A DNA stretch of 56,421 nucleotides from Chthoniobacterales bacterium (GCA_039930045.1 JBDSQB010000021.1:1-56421), one strand, 5' to 3'; shown: positions 34,623-44,645, counted from the first letter of the stretch. Notes: generated by a model not told the origin, from the letters alone. A program made the numbers and translations.

Positions 34623-36023
34623 TTGACGGGCCATTTTCCTGATTCTAATGGGCCCGTGAAATCGCAACGTCGCGCTCGCCATGCTGTCAAAGACAACTTG
34701 CCGCGATGGATGCTCCAGAACGTCCAGAAAGCAGGGGAGGTTCTGGTAGCATCTCCATACATAACGGAGAGGAGACTCTTCAAAAATTGCACTTTCGCTG
34801 CCGTGCGTTTCTACACGGACTTCAGCGCACTTAATTTCATTTCAGGATCGTCTAGCCTGCGAATTCTAAAGACTCTGATCAAAGATGGAGTGTTCATTTA
34901 CCACGTCGCAAATCTGCACGCTAAAGTGATCATGGTAGACGACGTGCACTTTTCCATAGGAAGCCAAAACCTAACTATCAAAGGGCGTCGGCGAAATATT
35001 GAAGCCAGCTTTGTCTCTGGGAGTTCAACTCCATCAGGAGAAGTTAAGGAGTTTTTTGCCGACCTTCATCGCTCTGCGCGACCCGTAAGCTTGGAAGAAA
35101 TTCTCGACCTCGAAGCCTTGATCGGACCTGAAATTAAGAAGTTCGAAAAAATCAGAGAGTCGGCTGACGAAGTCGACGATCAAATTGAAAGAGAGCGCGA
35201 GAAGCGTCGCATCGAACAATTAGAGAAACTGCGCCGGGAACAAGCGTTGCGCGCGGCTGAGCTCGTGAAGAAAGAAAGGAGCGACAGAATGAAGAAGATT
35301 CTGAAGCAATTTGATTCCTTCTTCAACGCAACGCCTTCCTCGCGACTACGTGCTTCAGTGCACAGGATGACGAACAGCTCATACAATTTCAATCCGCTTG
35401 GCTCGGGGACAGATTCTCTCCGCCCGTGCAGTTACAAGCAGAACTTCGAGCAACTTCTCGCGAGTGTTGGTGTGAACCCGAAACGTTTTTCCAGATATCT
35501 TTTGGTCAATGCCGATAACGGAAAGCTGGGCTTTGTTCGATTCGTTAAAACCCGCTGGACGTTTTTTGGTAGTCGAGTTCGTCCCGGAGAGAGACTTTCA
35601 CTATGCGGATGTTCGTGGGAAGTGGATATCACATTCGATTGGACGGCGGACGGAAGCCTGGAGCGAAATGGCAGTCTTGCCTTGCGCGCTCCTGTGGAAA
35701 AAGGGCGAACAGTTGCCTCGGTTGGATTTGCCTTTTCTACGGTGGGTGTTGATCTGGAGAAATTAATTTTAACCCCATATGAAGATGACGATCCATGGGC
35801 TCCGATGATCATCGATACAACATGGGAATATTCTAGGATCAGCGAAACACTGAAAACTTACCTTATCTCTCACCTCACAAACCCTTTTAAGTTCATCCGT
35901 AACTTAACCGGCCAACAAGCGTTTTCTTTCTTTGGAAGCAGGTCGCCGACCTCCTTTTGGATACAAGCTCATCGCTTTGGAGAAACGGCAATCTTCTCGG
36001 CCAAAAAAGCTATAAGCGGATGA
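34623..36023 (+). CDS. phospholipase D-like nuclease with a single HKD motif
   Basis: 466 residues from TTG 34623; GTG 34656 is an alternative. The N-terminal domain (about 25-150) is PLD-like: EVLVASPYITERRL, then the HKD motif LHAKVIMVDD (His99, Lys101, Asp106) followed by GSQNLTIKGRRRNIEASF. Only one HKD is present, so the active enzyme should dimerise. A long charged coiled coil follows (about 165-230, EREREKRRIEQLEKLRREQALRAAELVKKERS), then a ~230-residue C-terminal domain I cannot place. Base composition is visibly more AT-rich than the neighbours. First of three co-oriented island genes. Confidence 0.85.
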   Translation: MTGHFPDSNGPVKSQRRARHAVKDNLPRWMLQNVQKAGEVLVASPYITERRLFKNCTFAAVRFYTDFSALNFISGSSSLRILKTLIKDGVFIYHVANLHAKVIMVDDVHFSIGSQNLTIKGRRRNIEASFVSGSSTPSGEVKEFFADLHRSARPVSLEEILDLEALIGPEIKKFEKIRESADEVDDQIEREREKRRIEQLEKLRREQALRAAELVKKERSDRMKKILKQFDSFFNATPSSRLRASVHRMTNSSYNFNPLGSGTDSLRPCSYKQNFEQLLASVGVNPKRFSRYLLVNADNGKLGFVRFVKTRWTFFGSRVRPGERLSLCGCSWEVDITFDWTADGSLERNGSLALRAPVEKGRTVASVGFAFSTVGVDLEKLILTPYEDDDPWAPMIIDTTWEYSRISETLKTYLISHLTNPFKFIRNLTGQQAFSFFGSRSPTSFWIQAHRFGETAIFSAKKAISG

Positions 36024-36107
36024 CCGGTTGGCAAATAGGATATTGCGGAATCGCTCGCAAGCAGAAGCGGCTGACATCCCCAGTTCAGAAACGTTAAACT
36101 CTTAATT

Positions 36108-36674
36108 ATGTCCACCATAACGATGAACTCGGATTACGCTTTGGGCCTTATCACCCGGCACTTTCAGCGTCTGGAGTTTTATCTATCAATATTTTCATGG
36201 GGTCTCATGGGCAAGAATCAAAGGATCGGCCAAACCGTTACCGCCCACCTTTCTTTTTCAAAGCTTCTGACGTTGGTAAACGCGCTTTTCCGGGAACGAA
36301 CTCAGAAGCCGATCCTAATCGGGCAACTGAACGCGATAATTGCTCAAGCAGCCGAAGCTGAACAACGTCGGAATCGAGCAATTCATTCTGCCTATATTCA
36401 GACCAGTGACGACCTGAATGCGCGTCGAATTCGCTACAAAGTTACAGCAAAACTAAAGAAGGGCCTCGTCTATCAGTGGGAGGACACCTCGGTTGATGAC
36501 TTGCTAGATATAGCCGTTAACCTTCGCCAGACGACTGAGTTGTTAGTAGGATTTATTGCTGACATGCGAGTCCCACTGACAATTGACTTCTCTTGCTTTG
36601 ACTTCTACGAACAAGCCCCGCCCCCGAAACGGAAGCAAAAGCAAACCTCAGACCATGACGACATTCCCTTCTAA
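36108..36674 (+). CDS. HEPN-like (putative ribonuclease) protein
   Basis: 188 residues, mostly helical. The segment EAEQRRNRAIHSAY contains R-N-x-x-x-H (Arg88 to His93), the RX4-6H motif of HEPN-domain ribonucleases with the usual polar residue after Arg. It is preceded by a long helix pair (LITRHFQRLEFYLSIFSWGL, LSFSKLLTLVNALFRER), as in HEPN folds. The C-terminus is Pro/Lys-rich and ends DHDDIPF. HEPN proteins are common RNA-cleaving effectors in toxin and anti-phage systems. It follows the PLD gene by 84 bases. Confidence 0.7.
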   Translation: MSTITMNSDYALGLITRHFQRLEFYLSIFSWGLMGKNQRIGQTVTAHLSFSKLLTLVNALFRERTQKPILIGQLNAIIAQAAEAEQRRNRAIHSAYIQTSDDLNARRIRYKVTAKLKKGLVYQWEDTSVDDLLDIAVNLRQTTELLVGFIADMRVPLTIDFSCFDFYEQAPPPKRKQKQTSDHDDIPF

Positions 36675-36731
36675 TAGCGAAGAGTGTTTGTCTAACCTAG
36701 CATCTTGACCAATCCCTGAACAGATTCGACA

Positions 36732-37421
36732 ATGCCGCATGACCTTGGCCGACCAATTACGGGAATCCCGCTCCAAGCACACGTTGAAGAATTACGACGA
36801 CGCTGTGAAACAGTTGCGCGCGTTCAAGGCGGTACAACCAGTTACAGACAGGAAGTCGGCCTCTTCCGAGAATACGCGGCTGAAAGAGGACTCGGCTGTT
36901 TGCCGAGCGACATCCCGGAACTAGGCCGGACGCCCGACGATGAGGGCAACGAGCATCAGGTGTGGTTCCGATCCGAGTTAGACACCTATCTCAAGGTCAC
37001 TTGGCCGGATTTTTTCGGCTTGTTGGTGCTCCATCGCCCGGATGAAGAAGAACAGGCCTCGCCCATCGACTATCTGGAGCGCTGGCACCTACACAACGAA
37101 CTATTTGGCGACCACGTGAAGCTCATCGGCGTCGTAGAGGAAGGTCGGCAGATGCGGATGGTCATCGAACAACAGGCCATTCGAGGCACCCCGGCCACAC
37201 TCAAGCAGATCGGGGAGTTCTTCACCAGCCACGGCTGGAAACGCTTCACCACGACTGGCGAAGTGGCGTTCTTCGATCCCGAAAACAACGCGGTGATCTC
37301 TGATACGCATCGTGGCAACATCATTCTGATGGATGATGGTCTGCTGGCACCTATCGACCTGCGAGTGCAACTACTCTCCGGCACCCTGCTGGATTACGTA
37401 ACGAAAGCCTGCCGGGTATGA
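36732..37421 (+). CDS. polyvalent-protein-type protein kinase-like domain
   Basis: 229 residues. A kinase-like arrangement is visible: SELDTYLKVTWP with candidate ATP-binding Lys88, MRMVIEQQ (about 142-148) in the hinge position, the catalytic-loop motif ISDTHRGNIIL (Asp191 to Asn196) and LAPIDLRV (Asp209) replacing DFG. This matches the kinase domain I know from phage and plasmid polyvalent proteins. The N-terminus is doubtful: a second frame beginning ATG 36739 reads a helix-like MTLADQLRESRSKHTLKNYD, so a frameshift near 36820-36840 may have joined two pieces. Third gene of the island trio. Confidence 0.65.
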   Translation: MPHDLGRPITGIPLQAHVEELRRRCETVARVQGGTTSYRQEVGLFREYAAERGLGCLPSDIPELGRTPDDEGNEHQVWFRSELDTYLKVTWPDFFGLLVLHRPDEEEQASPIDYLERWHLHNELFGDHVKLIGVVEEGRQMRMVIEQQAIRGTPATLKQIGEFFTSHGWKRFTTTGEVAFFDPENNAVISDTHRGNIILMDDGLLAPIDLRVQLLSGTLLDYVTKACRV

Positions 37422-37471
37422 CGCATACTTCTAAAATGTTGACGGCCTCTTTGTAGAAACCAAGCGGAGTT

Positions 37472-40015
37472 TCATTCGTTTCTCAGCGCGGGGGCGAGTT
37501 GCAGGCGACTGGCTCGCCAAGCGGGGAGGAGGGCGCTGAGGAGGGCGGCGGGGATGATCCAGAGCGGAGTGCTCAGCAGGGTGGCGTAGGGCCAGGAGAA
37601 TTGAATGGTCCAGCCAAAGAAGGCTTTGTTGACGACGAAGGTGAGGATGACGGCGAGGCCGCAGCCGGTGAGGATGCCCAAAATGCTCGCGAGCAGGCCG
37701 ACGAGGGCGCCTTCCGCGAGAATCATGCGGATGATTTGTCCCTGACCCGCCCCGACGGCGCGGAGGACGGCGAGTTCGCGCACGCGCTCGGTGACGAGGG
37801 TGGAGAGGGTGAGGAAGATGCCGATGACGGCGACTCCGATGGCGATGATGCGGAGGAGCGCGGTGACGGCGAAGGTTTGCTCAAAGATCTCGAAGACGCG
37901 TTGGCGCAGGGTGGAGTTGGAGTAGATCGAGAAGTTCATCTCCGTGCCGTAGCGCTGGCGGAAGGCGTCGGTGAGCGCGGCGAAGTCGCCGGGCGCGCGC
38001 AGGTAAACGGCGAGCGAATGGATGCGGAGGTCGTTCCAGAGCGGGTCGAAGTTTTCCCGCGCCATGAGGATGGTGCCCTCGTCGCTGGTGTAGTCGTAGT
38101 AGGTGCCGCCGATCTCGAAGGTGCGCGGTCCCTCAGGCGTCGGGAGGGAGAGGGTGTCGCCGGCGCGCAGGTGGTGCCGACGGGAAAAGGGCTCGGACAT
38201 GAGGATGAAGCCCGGCTGAAAAAGGAGCGCGTTGCGGCGGGCGTGGTCGCCCTCGAGGAAGCGGAGATTGTCGCGCTTATGGCCGCGCACGACGGACATG
38301 CGGACGGTGCTGTTTTTCCAGGGGAGCCGCATTTCGCGAAAGGTATCGACGGCGACGACCTCGGGACGTTCCGCGAGCCAGGTGGCGGCGGCGGGCGGGA
38401 GAAAGGCAGAAAGACCGATGGTTTCGTTGGAGGCGGGCGCGATGAAAATGTCGGCAACGAGGCTGCGGGTGACCCAAGTATTGATGGTTTGGCGGAAGGA
38501 AAAGATCATCACGGAGACGCCGATCATCATGGCGACGGCAGAACCGAGCGCGGCGACGGTGAGGGAAATGCGCGGGAGCGAACGCTGGAGATTTTGCGCG
38601 GCGAGCGAGAGGATGAGTGAAGATCGGACTGCAACTCGCATGATTTTTCCCACGATGCTGGTGAGCGCGGGGGCGAAAAGGGAGCAACCGGTGAGGAGCA
38701 AAAAGGCGGAGCCGAAGCCAAGCCAGGGCCAGCGTTGCAAGGAAATCGCGGCGGCGATGGCGGCGAGTGCGATCAAACTCAGACCAAAAACGGGGAGCCA
38801 GCCGGAGACGCGGCGCTCGATCTGAGCTCCCGGATTGAGTGCCGCGACAGGCGGGAGTCGGGCTGCTTCATTGGCCGGAATCCAGGCGGCGAGCAGGACG
38901 GAGCCGAGTCCGGCAACGATGGCGAAGAGGATTTGCGGGGCGGAAACGAAGAGTCGGTCGATGCTGAGGAGGATGTAGAGCGAGGAGATGGTTTTGCCGA
39001 CGGCAGCGACGAGGAGATTGGAAAGGAGGACGCCACCGACAGAGCCGACGGCGAGTCCGATGACGCCGTAAAGAAGTGCCTCACCAAGGAAAAGGGCGCG
39101 GATTTGGTTTTGCGAGACGCCGCCGGAACGGAGGATGCCGATCTCGTGGCGGCGGCGAACGACGCTGGCGGAGACGGTGTTAAAGACGAGGAACATGCCG
39201 ACCAAAAGTGAGACGAGGCTGAGCGCACTGAGGTTGAGCTGGAAGGCCTGGAGCATCTGGCCGACCTGTCCATTGCGCTGGGCGGGAGGGGCGACGGTGA
39301 CGGTCGGCGGCAGGAGCGGACGGATGCGTTCGGCGACGGCGGACTCGTTGTTTTCGGCGGTGAGGAGCTGGATGCCGGTGAGTTTTCCCTGGAGTCCGAA
39401 GAGTGCCTGCGCCGAGGCGATGTCCATGGCGGCGATGCGCGCGCCGCTGCCTTCGAGCGAGGCCTCGGTGTCGATGATGAAGGCGACGTGGAGCGTGACG
39501 CGGCGGCTGTTGACCAAGGTGGCGAGCGGGTCGCCGAGGACGAGGTGATACTTGTTGGCGAAGTCGCGCGAGATCGCGATGGAAGTCGGATCAGAAAGCC
39601 ATTTTTCAAAGTCGAACTTTCTAAGATTGCTTGCGTCGCCGATCTGAAACGTGGAGAACGGCTGGTTGCTGAAAGGATCGACGCCGAGCACCCGCAAGTA
39701 TTCCCCCGGAAGATCGGGCAAGGTTAGAAAGCCCTCGACGAGTGGCGTGGCGGCGAGAACTCCGGGTGTTTTGGCAGTGTTAGGAAAGAGCGCGTCGTCG
39801 AGTTCGCCGCGGACTTCGAGGCTGGTCTTTCCCGCGACGAGATCGACGCTCGCCCGCAAGGCCCGGTCGGCGCTGTAGTTGGCAATCTGGATGGCGAGAT
39901 AAACCGAAACGCCGAGCGCGATGCTGGCGATATTGAGCGCCGCCAAGAGCCGGTGGCGCAGCGCGTAACGCACGACCTGCCACTGGAAAAGTCGGAGCGC
40001 GGTCAGGAAATTCAT
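37472..40015 (-). CDS. FtsX-type ABC transporter permease
   Basis: 847 residues. Two FtsX permease units: an N-terminal helix (RHRLLAALNIASIALGVSVYLAIQIANYSA), a large periplasmic MacB-like domain, a three-helix block (about 250-380), a central pair of spans, a second periplasmic domain and a final three-helix block ending LLSALLPAWRASRLQLAPAL. This resembles LolCE/AttFG-like lipid or lipoprotein transport permeases. No ATPase gene is adjacent; glnD lies upstream. It would normally be paired with an AttH/CrtC protein such as the one at 32029-33105. Confidence 0.9.
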   Translation of the reverse strand: MNFLTALRLFQWQVVRYALRHRLLAALNIASIALGVSVYLAIQIANYSADRALRASVDLVAGKTSLEVRGELDDALFPNTAKTPGVLAATPLVEGFLTLPDLPGEYLRVLGVDPFSNQPFSTFQIGDASNLRKFDFEKWLSDPTSIAISRDFANKYHLVLGDPLATLVNSRRVTLHVAFIIDTEASLEGSGARIAAMDIASAQALFGLQGKLTGIQLLTAENNESAVAERIRPLLPPTVTVAPPAQRNGQVGQMLQAFQLNLSALSLVSLLVGMFLVFNTVSASVVRRRHEIGILRSGGVSQNQIRALFLGEALLYGVIGLAVGSVGGVLLSNLLVAAVGKTISSLYILLSIDRLFVSAPQILFAIVAGLGSVLLAAWIPANEAARLPPVAALNPGAQIERRVSGWLPVFGLSLIALAAIAAAISLQRWPWLGFGSAFLLLTGCSLFAPALTSIVGKIMRVAVRSSLILSLAAQNLQRSLPRISLTVAALGSAVAMMIGVSVMIFSFRQTINTWVTRSLVADIFIAPASNETIGLSAFLPPAAATWLAERPEVVAVDTFREMRLPWKNSTVRMSVVRGHKRDNLRFLEGDHARRNALLFQPGFILMSEPFSRRHHLRAGDTLSLPTPEGPRTFEIGGTYYDYTSDEGTILMARENFDPLWNDLRIHSLAVYLRAPGDFAALTDAFRQRYGTEMNFSIYSNSTLRQRVFEIFEQTFAVTALLRIIAIGVAVIGIFLTLSTLVTERVRELAVLRAVGAGQGQIIRMILAEGALVGLLASILGILTGCGLAVILTFVVNKAFFGWTIQFSWPYATLLSTPLWIIPAALLSALLPAWRASRLQLAPALRNE

Positions 40016-40084
40016 CAGCTAGGAAACGCAGCATCGCCTGCCGAAGACGCATGGCAAGGAGCGGTTTCGCAGGCGAGAGTCGAG

Positions 40085-42907
40085 TTAGATATTGCTCTCG
40101 CGATTCTGGCTGACGGCTTTGGTGAGCGCCTTGATGAGCCGGTTGAGGGCAGCCCTGTCGGTGATTTTTTCGCCCTTCTCGTTGCTCACGTAGAAGGTGT
40201 CGATGGCCGCGCCTTTCTCGGTCGTGATGCGGCTGGTGAAGATGTTGATTTCCAGCTTCGAGAGCGCGCGCAGGAGGTCATAGAGCAGGCCGAGCCGGTC
40301 GGGACAAAGGACTTCGACGACGCTGTGGTGCGGGTTGGTCTCGTTGTTGACGCGGATGCGAGTCGGGAAATCGTATTCCTGAATCGGGTGGATTTTGTTT
40401 TTCCGGGTGCGGGCAATCAGCGGGGCGAAATCGAAGTCCTCGATGGTGAGGGATTGGGCCAGGGTCTTGTCCACGCGGGTGATTTCCTTGTCGTTGGTGA
40501 CGGCGTTGAAGCGGGTGTCGCAGACGCGGAAGACGTCGAGCACGAGGTTGTCCTTCCGGGTAAAAATGTCCGCGCTGAGAATGTTCAACGGCACCACGGC
40601 GAAGGAACCCGCGATGTGCCAGAGCAAGTCCGCGCGGTCCCAAGTGCAAATCCAGACTTCGCTGTGCCCCTGCTCGGGCCGGGCGATCCAGCGAATGCGC
40701 GGCAGGCGCGGATCAGCGTCAGGTTTGGAAAAATCTGTGAAGAGTTCCCGGAAAAACCGGATGTGCCCGATGATTTCCGCCGCGTCAAACGCCTGAAAAT
40801 AGTGCTCGGGCATGAACTGAAAATGCGCCTCGATCTCGGCTCCAAAATCTTTCGCCATTTTCCGGGTGACGGTCTCCTGGAGCGTGGCGCGCTCAGCCCG
40901 GCGTTCCTCGTAAAAGGCGACGCCGTCGGCCAGATAATGCGTGGTGGACCGGTAAACGCGCCAGACGAGCGACTCTTTCCAATCGGACCAGCTCTGGTCG
41001 CTCGTGCCCTGGCCGTCGGCGAGAGTGAGGAGCATGAGGGCGTCGAGATTGTTTTGGTTCTTAACGATTTCCGCGAAGCCGGCGATGGTCGATTCGTCCT
41101 CGATGTTGCGGCGCTGGGCGACCTCGGAGAGCACCATGTGGCTGTCGATCAGGAAGATGAGTTCCTTGCGCCGGTCCGAGGTGAGTTGGAGCCGGGCGGC
41201 GACGCGGGCGGCGTTGATGGCACCGGTTTCGGCATGATTACGAGCGGAGTTTGCTTTTCCTGTGTCGTGTAAAAGAAGCGCGAGATAGAGAACAAACGGG
41301 TCCTCCAATTTCTGGAACAACGCCTGGTAATCGCGGAATTTTTCCTCCTTGGTGTCGATCAACTCGTCGAGCTTTTCGATGCAAACCAGCGTGTGCTCGT
41401 CGGCGGTGTAACGATGAAAAAACTCGTGCTGCACCAGGCAGGTGAGCCCGCCAAACTCCGGCATGTAGCGCCCGAGAAACTCCGTTTCGTGCATCATGCG
41501 CAGGATGCGACCGACCTCGCCCTTCCGCGAAAGAATGGCGATGAAAGTCTCGCGGGCGACGCGCGAGTATTGAAAAGTGCGATCGACCAGACGCACGCGG
41601 CGGCGAATCAACTGGGCGAGTTCGAGGCTGAAGGTGAGGTTGCGCTGCTGGGCGTATTGGAAGACGCGGATGAGGCGAAAATGGTCCTGCCCGAAGATTT
41701 CGCGGCTTTCGTGGTTGAGCTTGCCCGCTTTGATGATGAATCCGTCGAGCTTTTCGACTCGCGCCGGCTTGTTTCTGCGCAGGAGGGCGAGCAAACCGCC
41801 GCGTGTCTTCGGAGCTTCCTCTTCGATGCCGACGAAATGTTCCAAGACGAGTTCCCCGATGCGAAAAATCGTCCGCGTGTGCTGGTAGTAGTCGCGCATG
41901 AACGCTTCGCTGCGGGCGATGACGTTTTTCTCCGGGTAATCGAATTTATTGGCGACCTGGCCCTGCAAATAAATAGTCAGCGCGTCGCTGGAACGCTGCG
42001 TGAGATAGTGAAGTTCGGTCCGAACGCGCAGGAGAAAATCGTAGGCTTTTTCCAGATGACGCCGGTCCGTTTCCGGGATGATTTTCTGGGCGACCAAGTC
42101 CAATGGCGAGGTGAGACCAGCCTTGAAATAGCTGACCCAGAGCAGGTTCTGGTAGTCGCGCAAACCGCCGCAGCCGCTTTTCACATTGGGCTCCTGGACG
42201 AAAACGGTGCCGCCAAATTTCTCGTGGCGCTCCTTCTGATTTTCCACGCGCCATTGCAGATAAACCTCCCGAAACGGGACGACACAATTTGCGACAAACT
42301 CGACTTTGAACCGCTGGTAAAGCGTGGCGTCGCCCGCCAGATAACGCGATTCGAGCAGTGCCGTTTTTGAGATCATGTCTGCATTGGCCTGCGCATACGC
42401 CTCGGACAGGGTGCGGGTGGCGTGGCCGACTTTGAATCCCACGTCCCAGAGGAGGTAGAGGATTTTTTCGATGATGTTCGTGACGTATTTCGGGGCCTGT
42501 CCCTTCGGGCGGAGGAACAAAATATCGATGTCGCTATAGGGATTTAACTCGCCGCGCCCGTAACCGCCAATAGCCACGACGGCGAGCGGCAACTGGGCAA
42601 CATTCGCTGGTTTCTCGAGGGTGACCGCGTAGCTGACGAGGTGCTGGAGGATGACGTCGATCAGGTTCACGCGCAGCCGGGCGATCTCGCGTCCGCCGCC
42701 TCCGGCGTAATGTTTCAGCCGCAGCCGGTGTTCCTCGATTTTCAGGAAACGCTTGTAAAGCGCGAGGAGTTCGCTGCTGCTGGGCGTCTTTTTGACGGCG
42801 AGTTTTTTCTCCGCGTGGGCAAGGACTTTCTCCAGGTGGCTGATGCGTTTGGGCGCGTTTGTGGCCACGCTGGCGCGCGTTTTCGGAGCTTCGTTTTGGG
42901 GTGGCAT
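40085..42907 (-). CDS. glnD: bifunctional PII uridylyltransferase/uridylyl-removing enzyme GlnD
   Basis: 940 residues. Senses glutamine and modifies the PII signal protein. Domains in order: nucleotidyltransferase with GGYGRGELNPYSDID (114-128), the GlnD-type helical domain, an HD hydrolase domain with LLLHDTGKANS (about 545-556), and two ACT domains at the C-terminus (about 735-820 and 850-930, the latter HSVVEVLCPDRLGLLYDLLRALS). The start ATG lies 23 bases after the pgi stop; no Shine-Dalgarno motif. Confidence 0.96.
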   Translation of the reverse strand: MPPQNEAPKTRASVATNAPKRISHLEKVLAHAEKKLAVKKTPSSSELLALYKRFLKIEEHRLRLKHYAGGGGREIARLRVNLIDVILQHLVSYAVTLEKPANVAQLPLAVVAIGGYGRGELNPYSDIDILFLRPKGQAPKYVTNIIEKILYLLWDVGFKVGHATRTLSEAYAQANADMISKTALLESRYLAGDATLYQRFKVEFVANCVVPFREVYLQWRVENQKERHEKFGGTVFVQEPNVKSGCGGLRDYQNLLWVSYFKAGLTSPLDLVAQKIIPETDRRHLEKAYDFLLRVRTELHYLTQRSSDALTIYLQGQVANKFDYPEKNVIARSEAFMRDYYQHTRTIFRIGELVLEHFVGIEEEAPKTRGGLLALLRRNKPARVEKLDGFIIKAGKLNHESREIFGQDHFRLIRVFQYAQQRNLTFSLELAQLIRRRVRLVDRTFQYSRVARETFIAILSRKGEVGRILRMMHETEFLGRYMPEFGGLTCLVQHEFFHRYTADEHTLVCIEKLDELIDTKEEKFRDYQALFQKLEDPFVLYLALLLHDTGKANSARNHAETGAINAARVAARLQLTSDRRKELIFLIDSHMVLSEVAQRRNIEDESTIAGFAEIVKNQNNLDALMLLTLADGQGTSDQSWSDWKESLVWRVYRSTTHYLADGVAFYEERRAERATLQETVTRKMAKDFGAEIEAHFQFMPEHYFQAFDAAEIIGHIRFFRELFTDFSKPDADPRLPRIRWIARPEQGHSEVWICTWDRADLLWHIAGSFAVVPLNILSADIFTRKDNLVLDVFRVCDTRFNAVTNDKEITRVDKTLAQSLTIEDFDFAPLIARTRKNKIHPIQEYDFPTRIRVNNETNPHHSVVEVLCPDRLGLLYDLLRALSKLEINIFTSRITTEKGAAIDTFYVSNEKGEKITDRAALNRLIKALTKAVSQNRESNI

Positions 42908-42930
42908 CTTGCGGCAGGCTGCCGGGGAGA

Positions 42931-44472
42931 TCAGGCCAGCGTAAAGGTATCCTGGGCCGGCGACGCGCCCGCTTGCTGGGTGAGATCGCTGCGATTGGCC
43001 GCGAGATGAACGAGGGCGTGATAGGTGGATTCCGGGTCAGCTCCCAGCAAGGCCGCCAGATCGTCCGCTGTAGTGGCGACGCTGTGCTGAAGGGTGGAGA
43101 CGAGTTTTTTCTGGAGTTCGAGCACTTCCGTGGCGGCTTTTTTGCCAGCCTCAACGCCGGGCTGGTGATAAGCGTTGATGTTGATAAGTGAGGCGTAAAA
43201 GCCGACCGCGCGCTCGTAAAGTGCGATCAACATTCCCACTGTAAATGGATTCACCGCCGGGATGCTGATGGTAATCGACTGGCGGTCGCTCTGGGACAAT
43301 GCGGTGCGAGTCCCACGTAAAAAGCCCTGGAGATAATCCCCGCTGATCACGCCTGGTTCGACTTGCATCGACTCGCTGGTGCGGGCCTCGCGGACTTCGA
43401 TGAAGGTCGCAAAGAAATTATTCACGCCATCGCGCAGTTGCTGCACGTAGGCATGCTGGTCGGTCGAACCCTTGTTTCCATAAACCGCGATGCCTTGGTG
43501 AACGACGTTCCCATCGAGGTCCAACTCCTTGCCGAGCGATTCCATCAGGAGCTGCTGGAGGTATTTCGAAAAGAGCATCAGGCGATCTTTGTAAGGCAGG
43601 ACGACCATGTCTTTTTTGCCCTTCCCCTCGCCCACCGCATACCACATGAGGGCGAGTTGCATGGCGGCGTTGGATTCGAGATTAGGGAGTCGCGTCTTGC
43701 GATCCATTGCGGCGGCTCCCGCCAGAAAAGCGTCGATGTCGATCCCCTGAAGCGCCGCAGGGACGAGTCCGACTGCACTCATCACCGAGGTGCGCCCGCC
43801 AATCCAGTCGAACATTGGGAAACGCTTCAGCCAGCCATTTTTTACGGCATAACGATCCAACTCGCTGCCTTCGCCGGTCACTGCGACTGCGTTTGGCGCA
43901 AATGGGACGTCCTGCTTGGCGAAAAATGCCTCCGTTTCAACCATGCCGTTGCGGGTTTCCTTGGTGCCGCCGGATTTGGAAATGACGACAACCAAAGTGG
44001 AACTCGCCTTGCCAGCGAGTTGGGCAAAGATGCGGTCGAAGCCATCCGGGTCGGTATTGTCGAGGAAAAGAATTTTCGCCTTGTCAGCCGGGGAGCCGAG
44101 CGCGTCGGCCACAAATTGCGGCCCCAGAGCCGAGCCGCCGATGCCGACGAGCAGGACGTGGGTGAATTTGCCTCCCGCATGAATCTCGGAGGCAAACGCA
44201 CGAATGGATTTCAGCGTGGAAAGAATCTCCTGCTTGAGCGTGGCGTCGGGCGCGATGTCGACGTCGCGCAACCAGTAATGGCCGACCATGCGACCTTCAT
44301 CGGGATTGGCAATTTCACCTTCCTCCAACCGTTTCATCGCGGCAAAGGCGGCGCTGATTTTGTCGCTCATGGAGGCAAAAAAATCGTCCGCAAAGGTCAT
44401 GCGGCTGATGTCGAGGGAGAAGCCGAGGTCGGAGTAACGGAGAAAATGGCGGTTGAATCGGGTCCAGTTCAT
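42931..44472 (-). CDS. pgi: glucose-6-phosphate isomerase
   Basis: 513 residues from [21 protein letters not shown]; the frame extends upstream to 44553, but that part is unlike the family. Interconverts glucose-6-phosphate and fructose-6-phosphate. Key segments are [18 protein letters not shown] (phosphate binding), [38 protein letters not shown] and the C-terminal [17 protein letters not shown]. The length and the GSTDQH motif fit bacterial PGI. Followed by glnD 23 bases downstream, so probably co-transcribed. Confidence 0.95.
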   Translation of the reverse strand: MNWTRFNRHFLRYSDLGFSLDISRMTFADDFFASMSDKISAAFAAMKRLEEGEIANPDEGRMVGHYWLRDVDIAPDATLKQEILSTLKSIRAFASEIHAGGKFTHVLLVGIGGSALGPQFVADALGSPADKAKILFLDNTDPDGFDRIFAQLAGKASSTLVVVISKSGGTKETRNGMVETEAFFAKQDVPFAPNAVAVTGEGSELDRYAVKNGWLKRFPMFDWIGGRTSVMSAVGLVPAALQGIDIDAFLAGAAAMDRKTRLPNLESNAAMQLALMWYAVGEGKGKKDMVVLPYKDRLMLFSKYLQQLLMESLGKELDLDGNVVHQGIAVYGNKGSTDQHAYVQQLRDGVNNFFATFIEVREARTSESMQVEPGVISGDYLQGFLRGTRTALSQSDRQSITISIPAVNPFTVGMLIALYERAVGFYASLININAYHQPGVEAGKKAATEVLELQKKLVSTLQHSVATTADDLAALLGADPESTYHALVHLAANRSDLTQQAGASPAQDTFTLA

Positions 44473-44588
44473 AAGTGGAAAAAAGTAAACCGTTTGGTCG
44501 AGTTTGGAGCAAATGAAAAGGTACTCCGGTGAGAAATTATTGTCTTCGGCCAACCGCTAAACTTGGTCCTCCGGCGCTAAAAACAAGG

Positions 44589-44621
44589 GAGCCTCCTACG
44601 GAAGTTGTCCGTGGGAGGCTC
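44589..44621 (-). terminator. Rho-independent terminator after rplQ
   Basis: GAGCCTCC (44589-44596) pairs with GGAGGCTC (44614-44621), with inner ACGG/CCGT pairing. On the minus strand the hairpin is followed by CCTTGTTTTTAG. It ends the rpoA-rplQ transcript. Confidence 0.85.
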
Positions 44622-44645
44622 GCCAGTGGTGATTCGAGTTAGAAG

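Noticed and set aside
36739-36924. Separate 61-codon gene before the kinase-like gene
   Set aside because: It overlaps the kinase frame for its whole length; more likely it is the original N-terminus of the same gene displaced by a frameshift.
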